Shown here one piece after another: positions 12,872-24,300 of a DNA stretch of 64,000 nt; position 1 is the stretch's first letter; each line of letters starts with the position of its first letter. The notes under the pieces are model-generated. The model saw only the letters and a program-made list of their open reading frames with translations. It was not told the DNA's origin and did no database searches. The stretch is from Eutypella sp. D-1 (lineage: Eukaryota > Ascomycota > Sordariomycetes > Xylariales > Diatrypaceae): NCBI GenBank assembly GCA_023313575.1, contig JAJTTP010000020.1:372001-436000 (forward strand), given 5' to 3'. Position numbers and translations under genes: made by a program.

Positions 12872-12896
12872 ATGGCATGGCATGGCATGGCATGGC
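12872..12896. repeat. ATGGC pentamer array (inverse of the 11449 array)
   Basis: Five tandem ATGGC units, the reverse complement of the GCCAT array 1.4 kb upstream. The two can pair as an inverted repeat. Confidence 0.9.
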
Positions 12897-13320
12897 TTCT
12901 CCGGCCGGGGGGTTAAGGAACGAAGCGATTCCCAAATGGTGAATCTGAAACACTGGGCAACCCCTACCCGCACCCACCCACACCTACCTACCTTTTGAAC
13001 TCCCACCAGCCGGGGCGGGTAAGATGTATGTATGTATGTACTGTAGTAACTAATTACCCCCAGAACTGCACGTGTTTGTCCTAATTCGACGGCCCCGACT
13101 CCTTTCTCCGTTCAGTTCAGTTCGGGCAAGTCGGGTTATCTTGGTTATATAAGGCACTGCGTGCTTTGCCCTACCTACCTGATATCTAACCCTAGGTACA
13201 TATGTAGGTAGGCTTTCAGGTTTGAGGTTTGTCTCTTCTGTGTGTTCTCATCTGCCAGCCAGCCAGCCAGCCTTACTCACCCAAGTGACATCCTTACGTA
13301 TTTTCTCAGGGGCCGTCTGG

Positions 13321-13341
13321 CAAGGCAAGGCAAGGCAAGGC
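13321..13341. repeat. CAAGG pentamer array
   Basis: Four tandem CAAGG units, another five-base microsatellite within 500 bases of the ATGGC array. Confidence 0.88.
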
Positions 13342-13866
13342 AGCAAGATTAATTATCAGCCTATCTGGCTGTCTCCCTCCCCCCCCCCCTAAAGCCGAGG
13401 CGGCCAAAGAGGGGGTTACTTACAAGTTACCACACTGCATACTTACTTACATTACATATAAGTATGCATCCCGAAAACTGGTTTGCTGGCCCCCCTTCCC
13501 CAACCCATAAGGGAAGAGAGAGAGAAAAAAAAAGAGAGACCCTCCAATTTAAACTCCAACCCCATGTCTTTATTTAGATCTGCCAGGCTAAGGGGGATTA
13601 GCCCGATGCTAAATAAAAAGTTTAGGGTCCATGGAATCTTGGAAAGAAGGAAAATAGAAAAAAAAAAACGCGTATGTGTAGATCGGTCGGATGGGGGGAC
13701 TTAAACCTGAACCCCCCCCCCCCCTTTTTTTTTTTCGTTTCTTGTCCGTTTGGATACGTAGCTGTATGAGTGCTTACATATAGATCGAGAGGTTAGATCA
13801 AGAGGTAGTTAGATAGATCATCAGCCTTAGCTGAGTAAGATACATATGGTTACGGGGTAAATGGTG

Positions 13867-13879
13867 CACACACACACAC

Positions 13880-13910
<31 letters not shown>
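13867..13910. repeat. (CA)n followed by (TA)n dinucleotide array
   Basis: About 13 CA units run into about 7 TA units. ORFs through this stretch (His/Thr or Cys/Val strings) are repeat translations. Confidence 0.9.
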
Positions 13911-14330
13911 CCCCGTATCCGGGGAACCATACCATCGCGAAATCAATCCCACAAACCCGTCTTCCACCAAGCCACCGCACCGCACCGCACCGCAACGCTT
14001 CCCCGAGGAAGTCTACCGGTGGCTTATAAGACGGCTCGAAAAATCGGCATGCCTCGCGAAGCAAGAAGAGAGAGACCCCTATAATAAAGAAGGGGGGGGG
14101 GGGGGGGGTATTCTTGCCTTGCCTCGCTTGATTTCGCAAACTCGGGCATGGTTCACCCTGGTTATGTTATGTATGTATGTTGGTATGATATGGTAGGTAT
14201 GATAGGGTAGGTTCGACGTCAGATCTCACACCGACTCACATGGGTATGGGGGAGGAGCCCGGGGAGGGGGGTTGCGTCGAAGGATATGTAATGGAATGTG
14301 CATGTATTCATTCACCTGCATTGCCATCAG

Positions 14331-14621
14331 ACAGACAGACAGACAGACAGACAGCCTCGCGCTCGCCTTCGCCGTCGCGGCGCCCACTAACGCCCCCCCC
14401 CCCCCCACCTTCTTTCGCCGGGCGGCCGGGCCGTCCTTACTACTGATTAAGCCAGGCAAAGCGCATTTATTCATCGCATGCCCGGGCAGCAGCAGCAGCG
14501 GCGCGCGCGGGGTGGAAAACTCAGTGTTTGCGTCGTCGGGGAGAAACACAGATTACGACACCACCTCTATATCAACTTCGAGGAACTTCGATGGGTGCTG
14601 AATGAATGAATGAATGAATGA
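14331..14621. repeat. Cluster of tetramer arrays and a poly(C) run
   Basis: This contains (CAGA)n at about 14331-14354, a poly(C) run near 14393-14406, and (ATGA)n at about 14602-14621. No gene is seen. Confidence 0.8.
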
Positions 14622-16358
14622 AATAACAACTCAAACCTGCCACCCCGCCCCCCCCCCCCCCCCCCACCTCACCCTCTTCTTCTTCTTGTTGCTTCGCTCA
14701 TAAGTCATGATAAGCCCGTGTCTCGAAAGATCATAGGCCCCCTCGGTCGGTCGGTCGATCGGTCGGGCTTGCTTGCAGATGCCGCGCTGGCTGACCGCAT
14801 CTCGTGACAAAAAGATCGATTATCTACATGCATGCGTATATACATATGTCTGTCTACCTTCTACGCTTCTCCCGGCATGGTCATCGGTATATTTAAAAAA
14901 GATGTAAAAGAAAGGGTTACCTTTTTTTGGTCTCGTTCGCGCTGCTGCTGCTGCTACGAGATATCTCAGTAGGTCATTGTAATCCAGGCATAGCGACAGG
15001 TCATCTATTAATGTGGCTATCCCCGAAAGACGTTTTAACTTCTGACCTTCAGAAGAAAGCTTCCCCGTTGCTGGCTGTGCTGGCTAGTTAAAAATGGTTG
15101 ATCTTGAGTTAATTCGTTGCATATACCCCTGCTTCTATCTTACATGTGATATATGACCCCTTTCCCTGACTCTGAGTTGGCGTTATATCTCGTCATACCT
15201 AGTGAATGTGTATAACCCTCGCTTACCAAGCTCACCAAACTGATAGATGATGTCCACGGGTGGGTGTGTATATGTATATGCAGGCGGTAGACCTCGAGAG
15301 CCAGAAAAGGACGTCGGCCAATCAGAAACGTCGGTGTAACCTCAAGAAATGAACCAATCAGGAGGGCCGGAATGCAGGATTCTCGACCGGTACTTGTGAC
15401 CAAGTACCGAGGTAAGGCTTCTGCGCTCCCCAGTAGAACTTCCTTCTCGCTGCGGTGATAAGATAATAATAAAAAACGGTGACGCAGTTTGCGCAGTTTG
15501 GCAGTTGCCGGCCGGCTTTATCGGGTACATCCGCTGGATGTAACTAACAAACTACGTACCTTATGTGATAGTTGCCCTTTTTTAACTTACATAGGTAAAT
15601 CAGTATGGACGGCGTACATATGTAAGCGCACCTGACCTATGTAGGCCCCCGGGGCAATTGCGGTAAATACCCACCACCTGCACTGCACCTTGGGCGCCCG
15701 CAATTCTGGAACCTCCAGAACCCTCCTCCAGATGCTACTTAGCATACCTACTTACTTAACTAATAGGTGCACACCAATAGGTGACTTACCTTCTAAGCTA
15801 CCCTAGCAAGCCTAAGTAGGTAGCTTAAGTACATAGGGTAGTATCCATTGTATAACTTACACATGGAACGCCCGCATCAGCCCAGCAGCAGCCGAAGTCC
15901 AACAACTCATCATCACTCGGTCCCCAGTCCCGTCCCGTTCCATCCTGAGTTATCTCCATCCCACTGAGGTTCTTCCCCCAGTCAACTCAACCCAACTCAT
16001 CGTTTTATATACCTCCTTACTACTCCGTCCAGGTGGTGACATCTTACCATTTGCCTGGATTTATAATCAACCTATATTTGAGGAAGTTTGATGGTCCATG
16101 CCTCCGCCCCCCACCCCCTTCCTCCCCCCCGGTGACTTTTTCGCTGTTACCGCCGCCGCATTTATTTGCCGGTGGATTTATCTAACTACCTAAGTGCATA
16201 CAAACATTGAAGAGAGATACTAGCTAGGTCTTGTTTTGCTCTAGGGCCACTGGAGAGAGGCATAATACAAATCTTCTTAATATCAATCAATGGTACCTCC
16301 CTCGTCGAACTATACAGGTTCTATAATATTCCTCCCAAAAAGGTTGATGGCGGATTTG

Positions 16359-16390
16359 TCTTCTTCTTCTTCTTCTTCTTCTTCTTCTTC
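16359..16390 (+). repeat. (CTT)n pyrimidine repeat directly before the KOG1 start codon
   Basis: About ten CTT/TTC units end seven bases upstream of the ATG at 16397, so the repeat lies in the KOG1 5' leader. Pyrimidine-rich leaders next to start codons are common in fungal genes, but here the tract is a pure microsatellite. Confidence 0.85.
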
Positions 16391-16396
16391 GTCACC

Positions 16397-19300
16397 ATGA
16401 CCGCCGTCGCAGCCACACGTCAGCAACAGAATCACCAGCATCAACAGCATCAGCCTCAGCAACCCGGACAGGATCATCATCATCAACAACAACAATACGG
16501 AGGGCCACACATGACTGCACAATACGCACAACATAACCAACATTCCAACAATAGCAACGGCATTAACGGCATCAACAATAATAATAATAATACTAATAAC
16601 AACAATAATGGTTCCGCCTCGTCATCTTCAGCAGCGGCCGCTATGCCTTCCGCTCGCGTGGTCGTGTCTAACGGCATTCACGGCCCGGTCCTAAATGGTC
16701 AAACCCACCACCACAATGGGGCCGCTCCTACGACTTCAGCTACTACTGCTACCTCACATACAACCTCCGGGAACGCGAATGGTATCTCTTCTTCCCAATC
16801 ATCGCGAGCGCAATCCCACCACCCTTCGAGGTCGAACCCGAACCCGAACCCGAACAACCCCAACTCCAACCCCGAAGACGACCAGTCCGACACCGATGAA
16901 CGCCGCCCTTCGAGTGCCCCGGGATACAAGAACAGAAACTCGCTCTCTGTCGTCACCTCCCACGAACCCTCCTCCGGTCCGGACCGATCGCGACGGCCCG
17001 CAAAACCCCTCCTGCTACGATCCAAGAGCGAGTATCTTATGCGCCAGCAGGACGACATGGGTAGCAGCAGCCCCGACGAAGAGATACCCGAGTGGGGTGC
17101 TCGACACGGTTTCGAAGACCACTATCAGTCTGATATTGTCTCTCAGCTAGCCAACGTACGTTTCCTCGTCTTCGTGCTATATTCGTGGTGCGGGTGATCC
17201 ATCTGTGCTGCATTCGTCGTTCCCTGCGTTTGGCCTAGATGACTGGTCTCACAATTCTCGAGTGTTTTACGACCCACGTAGCTTTATCATATGCGCCCCA
17301 CTACACGATATCACGATATCACGATATCAAAGATATCACAAGCATTCAAGCGTCTTGTCTTCTCTGCTTGTCTCTTCCTGTAATCGTTGTTCTTTCGGCC
17401 CCGCTAACTTACTCTCTGTGTAGAGCTGGTATATGTACTTCACTGATAGGCGGCATGAGACGACGGGACAACCTAAACTCCCCGATTATGAGATTGAGGA
17501 CTGGCGCATGCGGGATCGCCTGAAGACTGTTTCTGCCGCGTTGGCCGTCTGTTTGAACATCGGCGTTGAACCGCCGGACCAACTCAAGACGAAGCCAGGA
17601 GCGAAGCTCGAGGCCTGGACAGATCCCTTCGGCACCCCGTCAACTAAAACCCTAGAGTTTATCGGGAAGAACCTGCAGCGCCAGTACGAGATTATCTCTG
17701 CGAGAACGCGATTCAAACAGTATTTGGATCCTTCGGTTGAGGAGACTAAGAAGTTCTGTCAATCACTTCGGAGAAATGCAAAGGATGAGCGCGTTCTCTT
17801 CCACTACAATGGCCACGGCGTCCCTAAACCTACAGCTTCCGGAGAAATCTGGGTTTTTAATAAAAACTACACACAGTATATTCCGGTATCTCTCTATGAC
17901 CTTCAGCAATGGCTCCAGGCGCCTACCATCTTTGTATGGGACTGTTCCGAGGCCGGCAACATCCTAAACAACTATCACCGCTTCGTAGAGAAGCACGAGG
18001 AGGAAGAGGAATTGGCCGCTGCGTCCGATCCAAACCACGAGAAGATTAAGTATCGATCCTACCTCCATCTGGCGGCCTGTTCGGTCAAGGAGAACCTACC
18101 GACCAATCCTCTGCTGCCTGCTGATCTCTTCACGTCCTGCCTGACCACTCCGGTGGAAATGGCCTTATGGTTCTTCGTGCTGCAGAATCCCCTGCGGACC
18201 AAAATAAAGCCGGAGCAGGCTAGGAAGCTCCCCGGCCGGTTACAAGAGAGAAGGACGCCTTTAGGAGAACTCAACTGGATCTTCACCGCTATCACCGACA
18301 CGATCGCCTGGACGTCCCTCCCTCGACACCTCTTCCGAAAATTCTTCAGGCAAGACCTGATGGTGGCCGCGCTCTTTCGAAATTTCATTCTGGCCCAGCG
18401 CATCATGATGGTGTACGGCTGCCACCCCCAGTCCTACCCGGAACTGCCGGACACGCACCAGCATCCGCTCTGGGAAAGTTGGGATCTCGCCGTTGACCTA
18501 GCTCTGGCGCAGCTGCCCATGCTGGAAAAGAAGGAGGAGGAGGGTATCGAGTACGAGTATCAGAGCTCAACCTTCTTCACGGAGCAACTGACGGCTTTCG
18601 AGATTTACTTAATGAGGGGCGACGCGCATCTCAAAAAGCCGCCGGAGCAGCTGCCCGTTGTTCTCCAGGTCCTGTTGAGTCAGCAGCATAGGGTTCGGGC
18701 CCTGGTTTTACTTGGGAAGTTCTTGGACCTGGGTCCCTGGGCTGTTCAGCTCGCTCTGAGCATCGGCATATTCCCCTACGTACTGAAACTTCTCCAGTCC
18801 GCCGCTGCCGAGCTGAAGGCCGTAATGGTCTTTATCTGGACTAGGGTTCTCGCCGTTGACATTTCATGCCAACCAGACCTTATCAAGGACAGTGGGTATA
18901 GCTACTTCCTTTCCATACTCCGGCCATCCGAGGGATTGCCGGTAGTCGATAGCGACGAGCACAAGGCAATGTGCGCGTTCATTCTCGCTATGCTCTGCAA
19001 GGGCTACAGGCCCGGCCAGGTCGTCTGCAACCAAACAGACGTCATGACGTACTGCCTGGCGCATCTACGAAACGACAAGAAGTTTCTCCTGCGTCAGTGG
19101 GCTTGTCTCTGCATCAGCCAGCTGTGGCAGGACTTGCCCGAGGCGAAGTGGCGAGGCATCAGGGAGAATGCGCCTATGAGACTGTCTGCCCTAACCAAAG
19201 ACCGGTGTTGCGAGGTGCGGGCTGCCGTGGTCCATGCGATGACGACCTTTCTGGGTATCCCGGACCTGACGGACGAGGTCGCCCGGATAGAGGAGTCCAT

Positions 19301-21391
19301 TGCCTGGACGTTGCTCGACATGGTGAATGACGGGAGTCCGCTGGTTCGCAAGGAATTGCTCGTGTTCCTTTCGCACTTCGTCCTGCGCTACGAGAATAAG
19401 TTCATCGTGAGCGCGTACGAGCAGCTAGTCGAGGAAAAAGAATACTCGATGTATCCGCCGAAGGAGGACGGCTTTGAGCACAGGATGGGTCTCCACTACG
19501 CTCGACCTGAAAACCGCAACTCCGATGGCACCATCAAGCCGAGCGCCCACGGCCTGTCGCATAATACCGTCTTCGCGGCCTGTTGGAAACACATCCTGGT
19601 GTTGACGGTCGACCCCCACCCCGAGGTCCAGCGTGATGCTACGGTTATTGTTGATTACGTCCATAATGCGCTGCTCACGTCCTCCGTCGGAGCCCAGGCC
19701 CAGACCCTGATGGATGAAATACGGAGGCGCGCACGCCGGGCTCACGGGCACAGGAAGCAGCCATCGGCAGCGCGCAATAGTATCATGGGTGTCCCTACTT
19801 CTGATATCACCTCCACGCTCCCGTCTCCGGGCTTATTAAAGCGCACTGCTAGCTACCTATTCCCGAGCATGTGGGGCCCTGAAGACAGGTTATCGGAGCC
19901 TCCCCAGTCACCGCCTCCCGGGGGGTTACGCAGTCCATCTCAGAAACTCAGGTCTGCCATCGAGCGGCCTGCACCACCTGAACAAAACGATCACTCAGGA
20001 GCGCAGGCGACGTACCACACAGCCAACGAGCCCACCTCGGGTGGATTCAAGGAACGAAATCTCAACGAGGAGCCATCTCTACCCCTAGCGAGCTCGTTCC
20101 TGGACTGGTCGATCGAATACTTCCGGGAGCCGCAGATGAAGCCCAGCGAGGCGGAGGAGCCGGGAAGTACGGAGTACAACGAGCGGCTCTGGCGTAGGTC
20201 GCGGAACGACAACATACTCAGGGAGACGCAGCCGCAGAAGCAGTACGCGGGGAACCACAAGTGGAACAACCAGCTATGCATTATGAACAACGGCGCGCAG
20301 CCGGCCAAGATGACGTTCCACCAGTTCGAGGACCACCTCGCGGTCGCGGACGAGGGCAACACCGTCTACGTGTGGGACTGGAAGCGGCAGACGCGGCTGA
20401 ACCGGCTCTCGAACGGTAACCCCGAGGGCTCCCGCATCAGCGACATGAAGTTCATCAACGAGGACGACACGGGGTTCCTGATGACGGGGTCCTCGGACGG
20501 CGTGGTGCGCATCTACCGGGGCTACGACTCGGAGCGGACGACGGAGCTCGCGTCCGCCTGGCGCGCCCTGACGCACATGGTGCCGAGCAACGTCAACTCG
20601 GGCATGGTGTTCGACTGGCAGCAGGTGACGGGGCGGGTGCTAGTAGCGGGGGACGTGCGCGTGATCCGGGTGTGGGCAGCGGCGTACGAGACGTGCGTGA
20701 TGGACATCCCCGCGCGGTCGGGGTCCTGCGTGACGTCGCTGACGTCGGACCAGATGACGGGCAACGTGTTCGTAGCCGGGTTCGGCGACGGCGCCGTCCG
20801 CGTCTTCGACACCCGCCTCCGCCCCCAGGACTCCATGGTCAAGAAGTGGAAGGACGACGCCGATCGCCAGTGGGTCCGCAACGTCCACATGCAGCGCGGA
20901 GGGCAGCGCGAGCTCCTCTCCGCCTCCCGCAACGGCCGCGTCAAGCTCTGGGATATCCGCCTCGATCACCCCCTCCGCGTCATCCAGGCCACCGCCGATA
21001 CCCTCCGCACCGCTAGCGTGCACGAGCACCTGCCGGTATTCTCGGTGTAAGTTTTTTTCTCCCCTTCCCCCTCTCCCCCTCCCCCCCCTTGCTTCCCGAA
21101 TTTCCTACCCGGACGTCCTATTGATTGTGATGATGATGATGATGGCTAACCAAACCAAAAAACAGCGGCACGTCCGCGCACACGGTCAAGGTATTCAACC
21201 TCGACGGCCGGGAGCTGTCGCGCATGGAGCCGTACTCGAGCTTCCTGCAGCAGAACCGCGGCGCGCCCGTCTCCGCCACCGCCTTCCACCCGCACCGCAT
21301 GGTCCTCGCCTGCGCCGCCCGCGGCGACTACCACGTCAACCTCTTCACCTGCGCCTCCGAGAAGGCCAGCGATTACTTCCGCTCCATCTGA
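16397..21391 (+). CDS. KOG1: Kog1 / raptor homologue, TORC1 subunit
   Basis: Three exons, 16397-17155, 17424-21046 and 21166-21391, join in phase (donors GTACGT and GTAAGT; acceptors TAG and CAG), giving about 1535 residues. Residues 1-250 are a low-complexity extension rich in Gln, His, Asn and Ser, ending in a basic LLLRSKSEYLMRQQD segment. The raptor N-terminal conserved caspase-like domain follows (about 253-450), with RHETTGQPKLPDYEIEDWRM, HYNGHGVPKPT near 380, and FVWDCSEAGNILNNY. About 450-900 are HEAT-like helices, and about 900-1180 are a disordered linker. The C-terminal seven-bladed WD40 propeller starts near 1195 (TVYVWDWKRQTRLN, VRVFDTRLRP, RVKLWDIRLDHP). Kog1 presents substrates to Tor kinase in TORC1 at the vacuole and links nutrient supply to growth. 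The length matches fungal Kog1. The caspase-like domain is expected to be inactive, as in all raptors. Identification is very sure. Confidence 0.97.
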
Positions 21392-24300
21392 GGGGCCCCT
21401 TGGTGGTTCATCATCCATTGCTTTTGGACATATGTATATATATGCCCTCCCCCCCCTCCCCGATCCGTCTTTGAAGTACAAGTACCCGTCGATGAAAGTA
21501 AAGGGATAGGCGAATGAGAAAGAAAGAAGGGGGGTGTTAAATCATGCGTTTCTTTTTCCTGTTCCTGTTTTTCCTTCTCTCATCGTTCCCAGCGTTTGCC
21601 TTGGCCTTGGTTCTCGTCTTGTCCCTTCGTTTCATGCGCTATGGAATGGGATATGGGTAGGGTAGGGTAGGGTAGTCTCGGTAGAAACTCTGCACGGAGG
21701 GGGGCCGGGGCAGGCAAAAAGCCCGCCCAAAACAAAATAAAACGGGAAAAAAACAAAAGCGGGAAAAAAAGCTAGATCCAAATCCAAAACGAAAAAAAAA
21801 GAAAAGAAAATCTTAATGAGCGACGAATGTCTATTTTTTTCCTCTCCGGTTTCCCTAATATCGGATCTCGATTCTTGCATTCTTATCGTTTTTCTTTTTT
21901 GGCTCATGAGCGCGGAATGCTGCCTGCCTACTTGCTTGCTAGCTTTGCTGGTTGGAAGGAAGGAAGCAAAGACATGAATGAAATGGAAAGCACATAGGCA
22001 GGACAGGACAGGACAGGGCAGGGCCTTTTTCAAAATTTTTAATGGGTCTAAACGGAAATTCTCCTTTTATTATTATAAGCACGGCGTCCTGCTTTTTTCT
22101 TTTTCTTCTCTCCTTTTTTTTCCGTGGCCTTTTGAACTTATTGCCTGCCTCCCTGCCTGCCTGCCTGCCTGACTACTATTCGGCACTCGGCCCACTCCCC
22201 ATGCTTTCCGCCGGCTTACACGGTTCCAAGACGTCTGCTGCTCACTCACTCACTCATTCCATACCCAGGGGGGCTTCGGCACCTACGGGTTTGTCTGTCT
22301 CTGCGAAATCAACTTCGTCAAAGGAGAGGGCTAGGCGCGCGAACAGCGGAGGGGTTTGTCCGAGGGAGAAGAAGAAGAGGAGGAAGGGGGGTCTCGGATA
22401 CGGTCGACATCGTGGCAATCCCGCATCGCATCGGATCGAATCGAGCATTTCGCCGTGCCTAGTTTTTCTTTTTTTTCGGGACGCCCGCGATCCGTATTTA
22501 GATGATGAGAAAGCGCCCCTCCATCGTTAGAAAGGGGTTGGGGAGGGGGGGGGGGGGTTAATGTGGGATATACGAAGGGTTATAGTACAGTACAGTACAG
22601 TACAAATACCAGGGGGGGGGGGGGGCAGGACAGTGAGGGGAGGTGGTCTGCTCAGGTGTACCCTCGCCATGCTATACATACATACGTTGTGTTTCGTAGC
22701 GGTGATTTCGATAACAGGGCGGACGAGATCCGCGGGAGCGAGAGGGGGGGGTTGGTGGTGGCGGTTCGTGGGGTGCGCTGGGAGATGGAACTCCCGGTCC
22801 TCAATCTTAGTAATGACGCATTTTAATGACTGGCGGGAATAAGATATGGATTCATGCATTCATGCCCCGTGTGCGTGTGTGTGTGCGTGCTTGCCTCGCT
22901 GTGGTAACGGATGTCGGGGTCGAAAAGCATTATTAATCTACCTACTTACCTACCTACCTACCGTAAAGGGGAACCCCCGGGGAGTGGCCGATCGATGAGG
23001 TAGATATGCCAGCAAGTAGGCAGGCGTGGTATTTGAAGAAGAAGAAAAAATTCTCTAGAAGGTGTGCGAGGGAAGCTTAACCGTCTTTGTTTTTTCCCCC
23101 TTGCGAACATTAGGATGAAGCTGAGCTGACATGCTAGTATCCAAATCTCCAACGCTTTTTTCACGAGTCCAGTAGTACGTACGGAAACGACCACCGTCCC
23201 GCGGGCCCGTCGATCTCACGGCGCGGCGCGGCGTTGCGCAAGATCAACTTCCTCACCTACCCTACCTATCTATCTATACCCGAGTCCACCCGTGACGGTA
23301 TATAGATCCTGTCTACAGTGGGTAGGCGGGTTGTCTCGTCCATCTCTGCGCCTTCCCTTCCCTTGCCTTGCATGCCGAGACGTCCTCGACGATGCGGCCA
23401 ACCTTCCTGGACGGGGGCAGGCCGGTTCTGGTTGGATGATTTGCCTCGGGCTTCCTAAATATCAGATCAGAAGTAGGTTTTTGAATGCGGATGCCCAAAC
23501 CGCACTGCATGCTATGTGGTGGCGCCAGCCGGCTCGCGCCATACGCGCGCCCCCACTCTGCACATCTCCAAAACGAGAAGGCCATCGGGTCTGCTGCTGT
23601 TACTGCTGCTGGAGTTCGCATTCAAGATCAACGCAGTTAGTAGTCTTGCAATGGGTTGTGTATGCTCGCTCCTGAACCAATGTAGAGTACCTGGGTTTCG
23701 CCTTACTACGACATAGATGCAGTAGCATTGGGTGTACTGGCACAACGACGACGCGTGTGAGTCTTCTACATACTGATCTCTAACATAGTTTGTGCTGCTC
23801 GGAAGAATTCGGTATCCGTTTCATTGTTGGTGGCGGTTCAAATTGAGAAGCATGCCATATCCTACGACGATATCGCGTAAGGTGTGATTGAGGATGCGCT
23901 GGCTAAGCCGTATGCTTAAGGGTAAGCCACACTTGGTACATCCCCAGCTACGAATCTGAAGTATGTGTGTCTAAAGTTTCTCTAGGGTCCGACCAGATGA
24001 TGTCCACGGAAGATCCCACAAAGACACGAACCAATATATGTATGGATACATTTAACCCGATTTTTCCTGTATTGGTAGCATCATCCTCCGGCCCCGCCCG
24101 CGTTCCATTTCAATATTCCCTTTTGATTCTTTCAGTTAAGTAAAAATTGCTACTAGTATAGATAGTGATTCCAAGAAGATGGTATTGATGGTGGTAGTGA
24201 TGTTATAGAATCTAAGTTCTACAGTCACAGTATAAGGTCACAGTATAAGCCTGGTAGGACCGTCTTAATACCACGGGCTAAGGTCGCCCCTACCAATAGG

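Larger units (their letters stand above)
7982..16396. other. 8.4 kb gene-free divergent spacer between the kelch gene and KOG1
   Basis: No ORF with recognisable protein character was found on either strand. The stretch is dominated by simple-sequence arrays, homopolymers (A, C, G and T runs of 8-20) and scattered TACCTACC / GTAGGTAG tetramer motifs. The two edges should hold the promoters and 5' leaders of the flanking genes. Long non-coding RNAs cannot be excluded from sequence alone. Confidence 0.6.

Noticed and set aside
20272..21030. Several 100-140-codon minus-strand ORFs
   Set aside because: They are shadows of the KOG1 WD40 region, caused by high GC at third positions.
21655..21675. 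GGGTA tandem array as a possible telomere-like repeat
   Set aside because: The unit is GGGTA, not TTAGGG, it is only about 20 bases long, and it belongs to the general set of pentamer microsatellites in the window.
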